Positions 1 through 8,803 of a stretch of 46,834 bases of DNA are shown here, one piece after another. Numbering within the stretch: the stretch's first letter is position 1; each line of letters opens with the position of its first letter. Origin of the DNA: Lujinxingiaceae bacterium. Its GTDB lineage: Bacteria; Myxococcota_A; Bradymonadia; Bradymonadales; Bradymonadaceae. The stretch spans positions 1-46,834 of the forward strand of contig JACCWM010000200.1 in the NCBI GenBank assembly GCA_013697635.1. Direction: 5' to 3'. The position numbers and the translations under genes were made by a program. A model generated the notes under the pieces. It did no database searches. It was given only the letters and a program-made list of their open reading frames with translations, and was not told the origin of the DNA.

Positions 1-1
1 G

Positions 2-1723
2 CGCTGGATCGCCGATTTTCTGGCCCGCGCATGTCTGGCAGGCGAGCCGCTCAATAAGGTTCCAAGCGTCTGTGATCCGGCAGTCGGCGGCGGTCAGATG
101 TTGCTCGCTGCCTTCGATGCGCTGCGCCAAAACTACCCACAAGCCTCGCTGCTGGCCCTGGTCGGTGCGCTGCACGGCTGTGATCTCGACGCGCGCGCGG
201 TCACCATGGCCAGGCGAGGCCTCAAGCTTCGTGTGGCTCAAGTTCACGGCGCACGCCACCGCAGTGCCGAGGCCTGCATCGACCGCCAGCTCGTCGTGGG
301 CGACGGCCTCTTTGGCCCGCTCGAGCGCCACGACATCGTCTTGACCAATCCGCCTTACATGGGCGCGCGCTCGATGCCCGTTGCGCTCAAGGAGCGGCTG
401 CGCGCCGAATGGCAGCCCTTTCACGGCGACTTGTACCTGGCCTTTTTGCGCCGCTGCCAGCAGATCGCGCGCCGCTCGGTAGGCGTGCTCGCCCAGCAAA
501 CGGTCTGGTATCTGGCGAGCTACACCGAGGCGCGCCGCCTGCTGCTCGAGCACGGCCAGCTCGAGATCTTCTTGCACCTTGGTCCACACGCATTCGTGAA
601 TCTTAATGGCGAGAAGGCGAGCGTCGTGGCTTACGTGCAGCGCGTCGACCGCTCGGCTAGCAAGGAGCAAACGGCAGTGTTCATCGACCTGCGCGAGCAC
701 AAGACGCCGGACAAAAAACGCGCTGCCTTGTCGCGTCTGCTGCACAACGACGCCTCTGAGACGCAGCGACCGGAGACGCGCTCAATAGCGCTGTCGAGCT
801 TTGCGCAGATTCCGGCCAGCCCGCTGGCCCACTGGCTGCCCCCCGCGCTGGCCGGATGGTTTGGCCGCGCTGCCACCACCCTCGGCGAGTTGGCCGAGAT
901 CCCCGGAAGCCAGAACAAGACCGGCGACAACGCCCGCTTCGTTCGCCGCTTCGAGAGCGTCGATCCGGCCCAGATCACCAACGCCGAGGGGCTCTGGACC
1001 AGCGGCGACCCCGAGCAGGCCCGCTGGCGCTTCTACAGCAAGGGCGGCAGCTACGCGCCCTGGTGGGGAAACTGGCAGCATGTGGTCGACTGGTCGCCCC
1101 AGGCGCGCGCCTTTTATGCGAGCCACCGCACGGCCAACCTGCTCGACGAGCGCTTTTGGGCACGCGAAGGGCTTTGCTACACGGATTTTTGCGGCGACCA
1201 CTTCAACGCCCGTTGGATGCCCGCCCACTGCCTCTTCGACATGAGCGGCCCGGCCATCTTCGCCCGCACCACCACCGATGAGCGCCGCCGCCTGCTCGCC
1301 CTGATGGCCCTGCTCAACTCCACGCCGGCGCGCGCCCTGCTCAACGCCATGAACCCCAGCCTGCACTGCCAGGTGCGCGAGCTGCGCCTGCTCCCCATCC
1401 CGAGCTGGGACGACGCCATCGAGGCGCGCCTGGCCCAGAGCGCACAAACGCTCGTCGAAACGATCCGCGAGATGGCGCACATGGTCCCCGGCGATCCGCT
1501 GTACGTCGCCGGCCTGCGCGCCCACGAGCGCGACGGCGCGCTCGCAGCGTTGCAAGGCTATGCTGTGGCGGAGCGGGCGTTGGATTGCATGGTCTGTGAG
1601 TTGTATGGTTGCCCCGAGCTTGTGGACAGCACGCAGCAGCGAGAACACGCGACGGTCATGGCGGTGCGTGCGGTGTTGAGCCGCGCCGCCGGACGCGATG
1701 GCGAGCCGGGTCGGTCGGAGTAG
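2..1723 (+). CDS. PglX-like adenine-specific DNA methyltransferase, 5' truncated by window
   Basis: The frame is open from the first bases of the window, so the gene begins upstream; 573 residues are visible. Seen: an SAM-binding motif I (DPAVGGGQ) at the very start, then motif IV NPPYMG about 85 residues later, the N6-adenine methyltransferase signature. After it come the blocks 'HLGPHAF..LNGEKASVVAYV' and, near the C-terminus, 'LLNSTPARALLNAMNPSLHCQV..LRLLPIP'. In PglX and Eco57I-type enzymes, equivalent blocks belong to the target-recognition and helical C-terminal regions. Family knowledge: PglX is the host-protecting methyltransferase of BREX phage-defence systems; full-length proteins are about 1200 residues, so roughly half is missing here. 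The neighbouring BREX genes would lie upstream, outside the window. A stand-alone type IIG restriction-modification enzyme is the main alternative. Base composition matches the neighbours, so there is no sign of recent transfer. Confidence 0.8.
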   Translation, partial: RWIADFLARACLAGEPLNKVPSVCDPAVGGGQMLLAAFDALRQNYPQASLLALVGALHGCDLDARAVTMARRGLKLRVAQVHGARHRSAEACIDRQLVVGDGLFGPLERHDIVLTNPPYMGARSMPVALKERLRAEWQPFHGDLYLAFLRRCQQIARRSVGVLAQQTVWYLASYTEARRLLLEHGQLEIFLHLGPHAFVNLNGEKASVVAYVQRVDRSASKEQTAVFIDLREHKTPDKKRAALSRLLHNDASETQRPETRSIALSSFAQIPASPLAHWLPPALAGWFGRAATTLGELAEIPGSQNKTGDNARFVRRFESVDPAQITNAEGLWTSGDPEQARWRFYSKGGSYAPWWGNWQHVVDWSPQARAFYASHRTANLLDERFWAREGLCYTDFCGDHFNARWMPAHCLFDMSGPAIFARTTTDERRRLLALMALLNSTPARALLNAMNPSLHCQVRELRLLPIPSWDDAIEARLAQSAQTLVETIREMAHMVPGDPLYVAGLRAHERDGALAALQGYAVAERALDCMVCELYGCPELVDSTQQREHATVMAVRAVLSRAAGRDGEPGRSE

Positions 1724-1756
1724 CCCGCCTGGGGGGACAAGCGTGTGGACGGGCAC

Positions 1757-1846
1757 CGTTTCCGTTTCCGTTTCCGTTTCCGTTTCCGTTGACGTTTCCG
1801 TTTCCGTTTCCGTTTCCGTTGACGTTGACGTTTCCGTTTACGTTTA
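1757..1846. repeat. Imperfect hexanucleotide tandem repeat, 15 units
   Basis: Fifteen contiguous 6-base units read on the plus strand as CGTTTC x5, CGTTGA, CGTTTC x4, CGTTGA x2, CGTTTC, CGTTTA x2. It fills most of the 124-base gap between two convergent genes and ends one base before the stop-codon complement of the downstream minus-strand gene. There is strand asymmetry: pyrimidine-rich on plus, purine-rich on minus. The array has no spacers and so is not a CRISPR. The ordered variant units suggest past slippage or duplication. Any terminator or other function is unproven. Confidence 0.95.
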
Positions 1847-1847
1847 T

Positions 1848-2600
1848 CTAGCGCAAGCCCGCCAGGTCCATGTACAGGCCGCTGACGTGGCCGTCGAGCT
1901 GGCGTGGCCAGTCTGGATAGGCGACGGTCAAGGCCTCGATCGCGTCTTCGAGGCGTGAGAGTTCGGTGCGAAAGTCTTCCAGCCTGGTTTGGGCTGCGCG
2001 CCAATCGCTCGAGGAGTACTGGGGGCGGCGGCGCTCGAGTTCGGCCTGCGCCTGGCGAAGCTCGGCGCGTTGATCCTCGAGCAAGCCCTGGCTGGTGCGG
2101 ATGGTCTGGGGGATGCGGGCGATGCGGTGACGAAGGGTGCTGCGCACCTGGCGTAGCTCGTCGACGAGCTTGAGCATCTCCAGGGCCGTGCGCCGGCGCT
2201 CGGGCGGTACCTGCTCGAGGCGAAGCAGCAAATCGTCGAGAAACGTTGGCCGGCAAAGCAGCTCAGCGCTGGGCACGGTGTTGCCGGGTTGCTCGCCAGC
2301 GGCGTTGGACTCCTCATTGAGGCAGCTCACGACGACGAAGCGAAACTGCTCGATCGGAAACGGCGGCTGATTGAGCTCGATGCCGGCGTGCAGAAAGCGG
2401 CTGCGCAACGAGACGAACTGGTCGAGGTCGTCGGCCATCTGGATCTGAATGCTGTCGATCTGAGCGGTCTGACGGGTGGTGGCGTTCAAAGCGGCGTCGA
2501 TGTCCGGCCCGGCAGGGCTCTGGGCGGCGCCGCAGGCCATCAGCAACGCGGCGGTCACTAAGAAGAGCCCCCCCGCGATGAGCTGATGGCCTGTACTCAC
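1848..2600 (-). CDS. Predicted lipoprotein, coiled-coil rich, unknown function
   Basis: A 250-residue protein if the GTG at 2600 is used. That start lies one base after the stop of the upstream OmpA-like gene and gives a clean lipoprotein signal peptide with lipobox LMAC (Cys23). An ATG at 2624 would overlap the upstream gene and add a non-signal-like N-terminus, so it is less likely. Residues about 120-240 are rich in Glu, Arg, Leu and Gln with heptad-like spacing and look coiled-coil. No enzyme motif is visible. It is very probably co-transcribed with the OmpA-domain lipoprotein and may be an envelope partner of it; this is inference from adjacency. Confidence 0.75.
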   Translation of the reverse strand: MSTGHQLIAGGLFLVTAALLMACGAAQSPAGPDIDAALNATTRQTAQIDSIQIQMADDLDQFVSLRSRFLHAGIELNQPPFPIEQFRFVVVSCLNEESNAAGEQPGNTVPSAELLCRPTFLDDLLLRLEQVPPERRRTALEMLKLVDELRQVRSTLRHRIARIPQTIRTSQGLLEDQRAELRQAQAELERRRPQYSSSDWRAAQTRLEDFRTELSRLEDAIEALTVAYPDWPRQLDGHVSGLYMDLAGLR

Positions 2601-2601
2601 G

Positions 2602-3447
2602 TCATGCGCCTTCGAGCAGGGCATCGGAGAGACCAGGCAGCTCCTCGATGTTGGGCATCAAGATGATCTCGATGCGCCGGTTGAGCGAGCGCGTCTCTTT
2701 GGACTCGTTGCTCGAGACCGGATCGTGCTCGCCGTAGCCGGCTGCAGCCAAACGCTTGGGGCTGACGCCGGAACCCTCGAGAAACTTCACGACCTCGACC
2801 GCGCGGGCGGTTGACAGCTCCCAGTTCGACTTGAAGCGCGCCGAGCTGATCGGCACGTTGTCGGTGTGCCCGGCCACCAGGAAATTGCGGTCGTTGATGC
2901 CGACCAAGACCGCTGAAAGGCTCCTGAGCGCGTTCTGTCCATCGGCCTTGATCTCGGTGCGACCGGCATCAAAGAGGATGTTGTCGGCGAGCTCGATGAC
3001 CATCTTGCCGTCGCGAATCTTGACGGCGAGCTGGCCGGACTCGACCATGCTGGCGAGCTTGGAGGCAAGCTCGCGGTAGGCTTGGAGGCGTTTTTCGGTC
3101 TGCGCACGCGCCTTGCGAAGCTCGGCCAGCTCGCCGCGCGTCGCCTGCAAGGACTCCTCGAGGCTGCCCGTGCGCGACTCGTAGACGGCCAGCGAGGCCT
3201 GCGACTCGTCGAGGTCGTTGGTCAACCTGGCCAGGCGCTCCTCGGCGTCGGTGATGCGGGCGGTGAGCGTCTGAATCTGAGCGTTGAGCTCGTCTTCGCT
3301 CTCCGACTTGGAGCGCTGCGTGTCGGCCAGCGCGATCTTGGTCTCCTCGAGATCCTTGAGAACAGCGGCGTGCTGATCCTTGGCAATACCGCAGCCGGCC
3401 GCGCCAATGGCGATTGCCAGGCTGAGTACCAGTGTCTTGATCATCAT
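2602..3447 (-). CDS. OmpA-family peptidoglycan-binding lipoprotein
   Basis: Starts at the ATG at 3447: a GGAG six bases upstream serves this codon, whereas the in-frame ATG at 3459 overlaps that ribosome site. The protein is 281 residues. A signal peptide ends in lipobox AAGC (Cys19). Residues about 25-135 form a long heptad-rich coiled coil, followed by an OmpA/MotB-type domain to about residue 270 with the typical 'VAGHTDN', 'LSTARA..V..FL' and 'AAGYGE..P' blocks and the 'RSLNRRIEI' end. In this family the domain holds diaminopimelate residues of peptidoglycan non-covalently. The likely role is linking a membrane (outer, by default sorting) to the cell wall, with the coiled coil as spacer. 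It resembles Pal but is longer and coiled. It heads a two-gene unit with the following lipoprotein. Confidence 0.9.
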   Translation of the reverse strand: MMIKTLVLSLAIAIGAAGCGIAKDQHAAVLKDLEETKIALADTQRSKSESEDELNAQIQTLTARITDAEERLARLTNDLDESQASLAVYESRTGSLEESLQATRGELAELRKARAQTEKRLQAYRELASKLASMVESGQLAVKIRDGKMVIELADNILFDAGRTEIKADGQNALRSLSAVLVGINDRNFLVAGHTDNVPISSARFKSNWELSTARAVEVVKFLEGSGVSPKRLAAAGYGEHDPVSSNESKETRSLNRRIEIILMPNIEELPGLSDALLEGA

Positions 3448-3561
3448 ATTGAACTCCATTTCTTATCCCGGCGGCTGACGAAAACCACAGCGGGGGTTAA
3501 GTGGTGCACGAGTCAGATAAAGCGACCCCAACGCCTGCAGGCGCACTTCAGGGCGGCGGCC

Positions 3562-3590
3562 AGTCTAGTCGTCTCGGCGCGATAGCGCAA
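3562..3590 (-). promoter_or_regulatory. Candidate sigma-70-type promoter for the OmpA-like lipoprotein operon
   Basis: Read on the minus strand: TTGCGC (3590-3585), 17-base spacer, TAGACT (3567-3562). It lies about 115 bases upstream of the chosen start codon, in the 164-base gap after the end of the SDR-like gene. The match is moderate and was found by eye only. Confidence 0.35.
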
Positions 3591-3611
3591 CCCAGCGCCC
3601 TGAACACCTCG

Positions 3612-4928
3612 TCAGCCCCCGCCGTGGCGTCCCAAATAGCGGCCAAAGCGGCGCATGACAACGACGTGCACGAGCGCCTGGGAGACGCGGTAGAGCGGCC
3701 ACCACAGACTGGGTACGAAGTCGTGAATTGCAGCAAGGACGTGCTGATCTCCGGCGACCCGGAGAAACTCCAAGAAGCCGCCCGGGCGCTTGACGAGCAG
3801 CCCGCCACAGATGGCGTAGCGAGCACGTCCGGGCTCGCCATGATCAACCACGCGCGCGAGCACCAGCGCCGGCCAGGGCAGCGGACGCACATACATGCGC
3901 CAGACCTCGTCGGCCTCGTGATCGCGCACGACATGGATGATGTGAGCCGGCAGCGTCAGCCATCGAAAGTAGGCGTGCGCGACCTGCTCGGCGTCAAAGC
4001 CCGCCGGCAGCGGCAAGCGCTGCACCGAGCGCACGTTCTTCGAGCCGGCCATGTGCAGAGACAGCTCGCGGCTCGCGGCTGGCATAATGAGCTTTGTGGC
4101 GAGGGCATCGCTGAGGGCGACCTCAAAGGAGCAAAAATTTGCCTGCGGCTCACGCACACCGTGTTCCAGCGGGCCGATCGGCGTGCGCCGTCGCCCCAGC
4201 GCCAGGCCGAGCAAGCGCGGGTTAAGCCCTTGTAGTTGCGCGGTGCGTTCGACCATCTGGCGAAAGCTCATGCGTTGGGGCCCAACGAGCACAAGGCGCT
4301 CCTTGTCAGCCCCCTGCTGCTCGAGCGCGCTCACCAAACACACCACGACATCGCTGAGCGCAACGGGCTGGGCGGTTTGCGCCGTCCACGGCGCACAGAC
4401 GACGAGCCCCCGCCGCCTGCTCATGGCCAGCAAAGTGTTGGTCAGGGCCGTGCCCTCGCCCACGATCGGCGCACAATAGACGGTCGTCACGGCCACGCCA
4501 TGGCCACCAAGCGCCTGCTCGGCGGCGAGCTCGCACTCAGGCTCGGCGTCGAGGCGCGCCAGACAGCGAAGCGCTACGATGTGTCGCACGCCTTGGGCGC
4601 CCGCTGCGCGCGCGAAGTTGTCGGCACGGATTAACTCGAGGTCAATAGGTCGGCCCTGGGTCAGACGTGCGCCCGATCGAGGCTGATCGCCCGCCAGATA
4701 AAATGCCAGCGTGGCGCCACAAAGCCCATCGTGGACCTCGGGCTGATTGAACAGCTCACAGCGACGCCACTCTTCGATGTCGGGAGAAAATAGCGAGGCG
4801 ATGGCCGGCTCGCGCCGGCTCAGGCCGATCAGCCGGTAGTGGCCAACGAGCTTTGCGGCCAGCGCCCGGCCGACCGCACCCGTAGCGCCGGCGATCGCCA
4901 CGCGCTCACGTATCTCGATCGGGTTCAC
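3612..4928 (-). CDS. NAD(P)-binding SDR-like protein with C-terminal DUF2867-like region
   Basis: A 438-residue protein starting with GTG at 4928, three bases after the stop of the histidine kinase gene, so probably the last gene of that transcript. Seen: a dinucleotide-binding motif GATGAVG at about residues 14-20, then an atypical extended SDR (NmrA/YbjT-like) fold over about the first 290 residues. The Tyr-x-x-x-Lys catalytic pair of classical SDRs is not obvious. The last 120 residues resemble the DUF2867 domain often fused to YbjT-type proteins, with 'GGLLVKRPGGFLEFLR' and a Trp-rich 'SLWWPLYRV' stretch. Substrate unknown. Proteins of this group are often annotated as epimerases or quinone-related reductases; I would not choose between these. 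Confidence 0.75.
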   Translation of the reverse strand: MNPIEIRERVAIAGATGAVGRALAAKLVGHYRLIGLSRREPAIASLFSPDIEEWRRCELFNQPEVHDGLCGATLAFYLAGDQPRSGARLTQGRPIDLELIRADNFARAAGAQGVRHIVALRCLARLDAEPECELAAEQALGGHGVAVTTVYCAPIVGEGTALTNTLLAMSRRRGLVVCAPWTAQTAQPVALSDVVVCLVSALEQQGADKERLVLVGPQRMSFRQMVERTAQLQGLNPRLLGLALGRRRTPIGPLEHGVREPQANFCSFEVALSDALATKLIMPAASRELSLHMAGSKNVRSVQRLPLPAGFDAEQVAHAYFRWLTLPAHIIHVVRDHEADEVWRMYVRPLPWPALVLARVVDHGEPGRARYAICGGLLVKRPGGFLEFLRVAGDQHVLAAIHDFVPSLWWPLYRVSQALVHVVVMRRFGRYLGRHGGG

Positions 4929-4931
4929 AGC

Positions 4932-6647
4932 CTAGTCGGCCAGCGCCGTGCGCACCATCTTGGCCAGCCGCTCGGGCGTAAACGGCTTCTCGAGAAAGGA
5001 GGTTTCGATGTCGATGCCACGCTCACGGCACACCACTTCGCGATCGTGGCCAGACATATAGAGCACTTTGAGCTTGGGGTGAAGAGTTTGAAGACGCTCG
5101 ACGAGCTCGCGCCCGCTCATGCCCGGCATCGTCACGTCGGTGACCACGAGATCGATCGGACCACGGTGATTCTCACACATGGTGATCGCCTCTTCGGGCG
5201 AGGGCGCATTGAGCACCAGGTAATCGTATTCGGTGAGCACGAGCGCGGCGAAATCGCGCAGATCGTGTTGATCGTCGACGATGACCACGGTCTCCATCTG
5301 CGCCGAGACATCTTCACCGAGCTCGACCGGCTGGCTTATCGGGCCCAGTTCGCCGTGAACAAAGGGGAAATAAACCGAGAAGATCGAGCCCTGCCCGACC
5401 TCACTTCGCACGTCGATCGAGCCGCCGCTCTGATTGACGATGCCATAGGTCGTCGCCAGTCCGAAGCCATGGCCTTTGGTGTCGCTCTTGGTCGTGAAGA
5501 AGGGCTCGAAGATGCGCGCAAGAGTTGGCTTGTCCATGCCGCAGCCCGTGTCCGTGACACGCAACATGATGTAGCGACCTGGGCTGAGGTCGTGGGCGTG
5601 GGCGATCACCTCGGAGAGCACGACGTTGCGGGTTTCAATCGTGATCTTTCCGCCGTTTGGCATGGCCTCGCGCGCGTTGACCACCAAATTGAGCATGACC
5701 TGGGTCATCTGCGAGGGATCCAGGCGCGAAGCACCGAGCTCGGCGGCAAGCTCGGTGACCAACTCGACGTCATCGCCCGTTACGCGGCGCAACATCGGTT
5801 CGACGTCGAGCACCAGATTATTCAAATTGACCGTGCGGCGCTCGGCCTCATGGGTGCGGCCAAAGGAGAGCAACTGATCGATGAGCTCCGCGGCGTGGTT
5901 GCCCGCTTTGTTGACGTGAGCAATGTAGGAAAAAAACGTGTCGCTCGGCTCCATGCCGTTCATCGCAAGCTTGCTGTAGCCAATTATGAGCGTTAGCAAG
6001 TTGTTGAAATCATGAGCAATCCCGCCAGCAAGCCGTCCAAGCGCCTCCATCTTGTGAGCCTGCTGAAGCTGCTGCTCGAGCATTAGCTTTTCGCGCTCGG
6101 TCTCCTTGCGCGAGGTGATGTCGGTCAGCATCGTGCGACACTGCGTTCCATCCCCGCTCGAGCACTCCACGGACACGCTCTGGAGCTCGAGGTCGCGACG
6201 CTGTCCACCGGGCAGATCGAGCACCACCTCACAACTCTGGGGCTCCTTGGCCGTCAAGACCTTGCGAAGATGCACGTGGAAGGTATCGCGGCTGTGCGGG
6301 GTCAAAAATGCCGCTAAAGGCCGCGACAGGATGCTCGCGCGCTCGACCTCGAGCAGCTCGGCCGCCCGAATGTTGACGTTCTCGATACTGCCGTCTTTGC
6401 CAATGGTGATGTAGCCCACCGGTGCATGAAAATACAGATTGGCAAAGCGCTCACGCGACACCTCGAGCTGTTCCTGAAAACGGCGCAGCTCCTTGTTTTG
6501 TAGCTCGAGTTCGATTTTGTGGATGCGCAGTTCATGGACCAAGCGCAGCGAGTCACCATCCTCGTCATCGGTAGGTTTCACGTGGGAATCTCCTTCAGCG
6601 ATTCTTCGTGCTCTTTGACGCAAACTATCGTTGTCCCATGTTGCCAT
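4932..6647 (-). CDS. PAS-containing hybrid sensor histidine kinase with C-terminal receiver
   Basis: 571 residues from the ATG at 6647; an upstream open extension to 6713 carries no signal or domain, so the shorter form is preferred. Order: a short N-terminal helix (about 35-70), PAS domain (about 63-178), HisKA with phospho-acceptor His212 in 'GIAHDFNN', a HATPase_c domain with N-box Asn324, G1 'DTGCGM' and G2 'GHGFGLAT', then a receiver domain with phospho-acceptor Asp504 in 'VVTDVTMPG' and the switch-region Lys in 'LEKPF'. No membrane segment is visible, so it is predicted cytosolic. It lies downstream of the CheR-PAS protein on the same strand and directly upstream of the SDR-like gene. 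The output partner is not in the window; the attached receiver may pass phosphate to an unlinked phosphotransfer protein. Confidence 0.92.
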   Translation of the reverse strand: MATWDNDSLRQRARRIAEGDSHVKPTDDEDGDSLRLVHELRIHKIELELQNKELRRFQEQLEVSRERFANLYFHAPVGYITIGKDGSIENVNIRAAELLEVERASILSRPLAAFLTPHSRDTFHVHLRKVLTAKEPQSCEVVLDLPGGQRRDLELQSVSVECSSGDGTQCRTMLTDITSRKETEREKLMLEQQLQQAHKMEALGRLAGGIAHDFNNLLTLIIGYSKLAMNGMEPSDTFFSYIAHVNKAGNHAAELIDQLLSFGRTHEAERRTVNLNNLVLDVEPMLRRVTGDDVELVTELAAELGASRLDPSQMTQVMLNLVVNAREAMPNGGKITIETRNVVLSEVIAHAHDLSPGRYIMLRVTDTGCGMDKPTLARIFEPFFTTKSDTKGHGFGLATTYGIVNQSGGSIDVRSEVGQGSIFSVYFPFVHGELGPISQPVELGEDVSAQMETVVIVDDQHDLRDFAALVLTEYDYLVLNAPSPEEAITMCENHRGPIDLVVTDVTMPGMSGRELVERLQTLHPKLKVLYMSGHDREVVCRERGIDIETSFLEKPFTPERLAKMVRTALAD

Positions 6648-6773
6648 ACGATTCAACAATCCTTTTGGGGAAAGCCACGCGTACCTGCGCTTGGTGCAGG
6701 TCAGGTCAATCACATCTTCAAGAAGCCGACTGTACTGCTCTCGACTTCGGTCAGCAACCTCGAAAGTAGTTCT

Positions 6774-8753
6774 TCAGTCGCCGCGCTGCTTTTGCCAGGT
6801 GACGTCGGTCAAAGTTAGCAGCGCGCCATCAATCGTGTGATCGCTGATACGATACGGTGTGATCACAACACGAAACCAGCGCCCGAACTCGATCTCGATG
6901 TCCCGGCGGCTACGGACCAGCGTGTCGATCACGCGCTGGATATCGTCGGCCAACATCCTCAGGCAGTGCGAGAGGTCAAAGCTTGCAATCGAGCGCCCGA
7001 TCGCGTCGTCATCGAGCATCAAGATCTCCTGGGCAAAGGGCGTCAGGCGCTTGATTTGCAATTCGTTGTCCAAGAAGAGTGCGGCGATCTCCAGACCCAT
7101 GGTCAGGTTTTTCAAGTCGTCCTGAGCGCGGGCCTGCGCGCTAGTCTTGGATTTGAGCAGCATGAAGTGCTTCTCGAGCTGCTCATTGACGGCTTTGAGC
7201 TCGGCCATGGACGCCTCGAGCTCTTCATTGGTAGTCTGCAGCTCTTCGATGTTGGACTGTAAGTCTTCGTTGATCGCCGGCAAATCGCGATTGACCGTTT
7301 CGAGTTGGCTGACCGCATGGTGCAGATAGGCACGGGTGAGCTCGAGCTCGTGGGTGACCTCCTGAATGGTGCTCAACGCGCCCTGAGAGGACTCCGATGG
7401 CGCATCACCGATCTCGGTGACCGTGAAAAGCGGCGCAGGCTGGCGCTCCAAGAATACGACGATGATCAGATCCTGCCATGAGCCTGGCAACCGATCTGGC
7501 CGCGCGATGGGAAAGAACACCAGATCGACGCTCGCCTCGGTGCCGCGATAATCGTAGACCACCTGCCCGCGCACCACCCGCTGGTTGGTGACGAGCACCT
7601 GCTGAATGCCTGCCAGGATCTCTGTGCGAAGCGAGCTGTGTGCCATGGCCAGCAAATTGAGCTCGACCTTGCTCGAGACTGTCTCGAGATAGCGCCCCAT
7701 TGAGCCGTGAATGTATACGACCTCACCGGCGCGCGTCACGATCGCCGAAGGCGGCGTAAAACCGTCGAGGAGCTGGCGCTCGATTTGGCCGATCAACTCG
7801 CCTTTGTGCGAGTTCCGCATGACGTCGGCCATCCATGACGTGCCCGCGCGAACGCTGGGAAGACGCACCGAAATGCGAGGCAGGCTCGACCAGCTGGCAT
7901 CCGCAGCGGGCGGCTCTTGCTTGCGATCGAAGATCTTGTAACGCTTGTCGCGGGCTTGAAACATCTTGCCATCCTCGCCGGCGGATTCCGACGAGCCCAG
8001 AAACAAGATGCCCTCGGCCTTGAGCACGTAGTGGAACATGCTCAGCAACTTTTGCTGGGAGGTCGCATTGAGATAGATCAACAGGTTGTGACAACTGAGC
8101 AAGTCGATCTTGCTAAACGGCACATCGCAGAGCACGTCCTGGACGGCAAAGATGACCATCTCACGCACGTCTCGGCGAATTCGAAACATCTCACCCTGGC
8201 GCGAGAAAAACCTCAGCAAGCGCTCGGGCGAAACGGATTCGGCGAGCGAGGCGTCGTAGAGCCCATCGCGAGCCTGTTGGATCGCCGCCGCGTTGACATC
8301 CGAGGCGAAAATCTTGATGTCGAGGTTGATGCCGTTCTCGGCCATCAACTCGAGCAAGACAATGGCCAACGAGTAGGCCTCTTCGCCCGTTGAGCAACCG
8401 GGAACCCAGACGCGAAAGCTCTGTGCCCGAGCGGGCGCCTCACCAACAAAGCGCAGCGCCACGACCTCTTTGAGGCGTTCGAAGGCCTCCGGATCGCGAA
8501 AGAACTGCGTGACGCCGATCAACAACTCCTTGTAGAGGATCTGGCGCTCATGCCAGGTCATGCGAAAATAATCCAAATACTCCGTCACGTTGGCGAAGCG
8601 ATGCACCTTCATGCGCTGTTGAATACGCCGAATCGCGGTCGCCGGCTTGTAATGGGAGAGATCGTGGCCGGTGTCGTTTCGCAGCAGGCCATGGATGTCA
8701 TCGAGCTCGCTGGAGCTCAGCGTGATCGATTGGTTGTCTTCTATTGATGTCAT
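6774..8753 (-). CDS. CheR-type methyltransferase fused to PAS and coiled-coil domains
   Basis: 659 residues from the ATG at 8753, served by GGGAAG eight bases upstream; a longer reading to 8795 has no such site. Residues about 15-275 are a CheR methyltransferase: an N-terminal helical part, then the SAM site 'VWVPGCSTGEEAYSLAI', and 'LLSCHNLLIYL' (the NL.IYF-type motif). A PAS-like region follows (about 300-440), then a coiled coil with the repeating 'NEELQ..NEELE' pattern (about 470-545), and a second PAS (about 555-655). This is the arrangement of CheB/CheR/PAS hybrid proteins, but the CheB methylesterase domain is absent. CheR enzymes methylate glutamates of chemoreceptors; no receptor or other che gene is in the window. 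Probably co-transcribed with the hybrid histidine kinase 126 bases downstream. Confidence 0.9.
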   Translation of the reverse strand: MTSIEDNQSITLSSSELDDIHGLLRNDTGHDLSHYKPATAIRRIQQRMKVHRFANVTEYLDYFRMTWHERQILYKELLIGVTQFFRDPEAFERLKEVVALRFVGEAPARAQSFRVWVPGCSTGEEAYSLAIVLLELMAENGINLDIKIFASDVNAAAIQQARDGLYDASLAESVSPERLLRFFSRQGEMFRIRRDVREMVIFAVQDVLCDVPFSKIDLLSCHNLLIYLNATSQQKLLSMFHYVLKAEGILFLGSSESAGEDGKMFQARDKRYKIFDRKQEPPAADASWSSLPRISVRLPSVRAGTSWMADVMRNSHKGELIGQIERQLLDGFTPPSAIVTRAGEVVYIHGSMGRYLETVSSKVELNLLAMAHSSLRTEILAGIQQVLVTNQRVVRGQVVYDYRGTEASVDLVFFPIARPDRLPGSWQDLIIVVFLERQPAPLFTVTEIGDAPSESSQGALSTIQEVTHELELTRAYLHHAVSQLETVNRDLPAINEDLQSNIEELQTTNEELEASMAELKAVNEQLEKHFMLLKSKTSAQARAQDDLKNLTMGLEIAALFLDNELQIKRLTPFAQEILMLDDDAIGRSIASFDLSHCLRMLADDIQRVIDTLVRSRRDIEIEFGRWFRVVITPYRISDHTIDGALLTLTDVTWQKQRGD

Positions 8754-8803
8754 GAAGTGTACTTCCCAGACATTCCGTTGTTTAAGGGCACGCAAAGGTC
8801 AGA

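Noticed and set aside
1558-2256. Minus-strand open frame with a long Lys-Arg repeat
   Set aside because: The Lys-Arg run is the hexamer array read through; the rest overlaps the lipoprotein gene out of frame and has no ribosome site or family match.
4839-5996. Long plus-strand open frame opposite the histidine kinase
   Set aside because: Antisense shadow of a high-GC gene: it is composition-driven and has no domain, while the opposite strand is a complete kinase.
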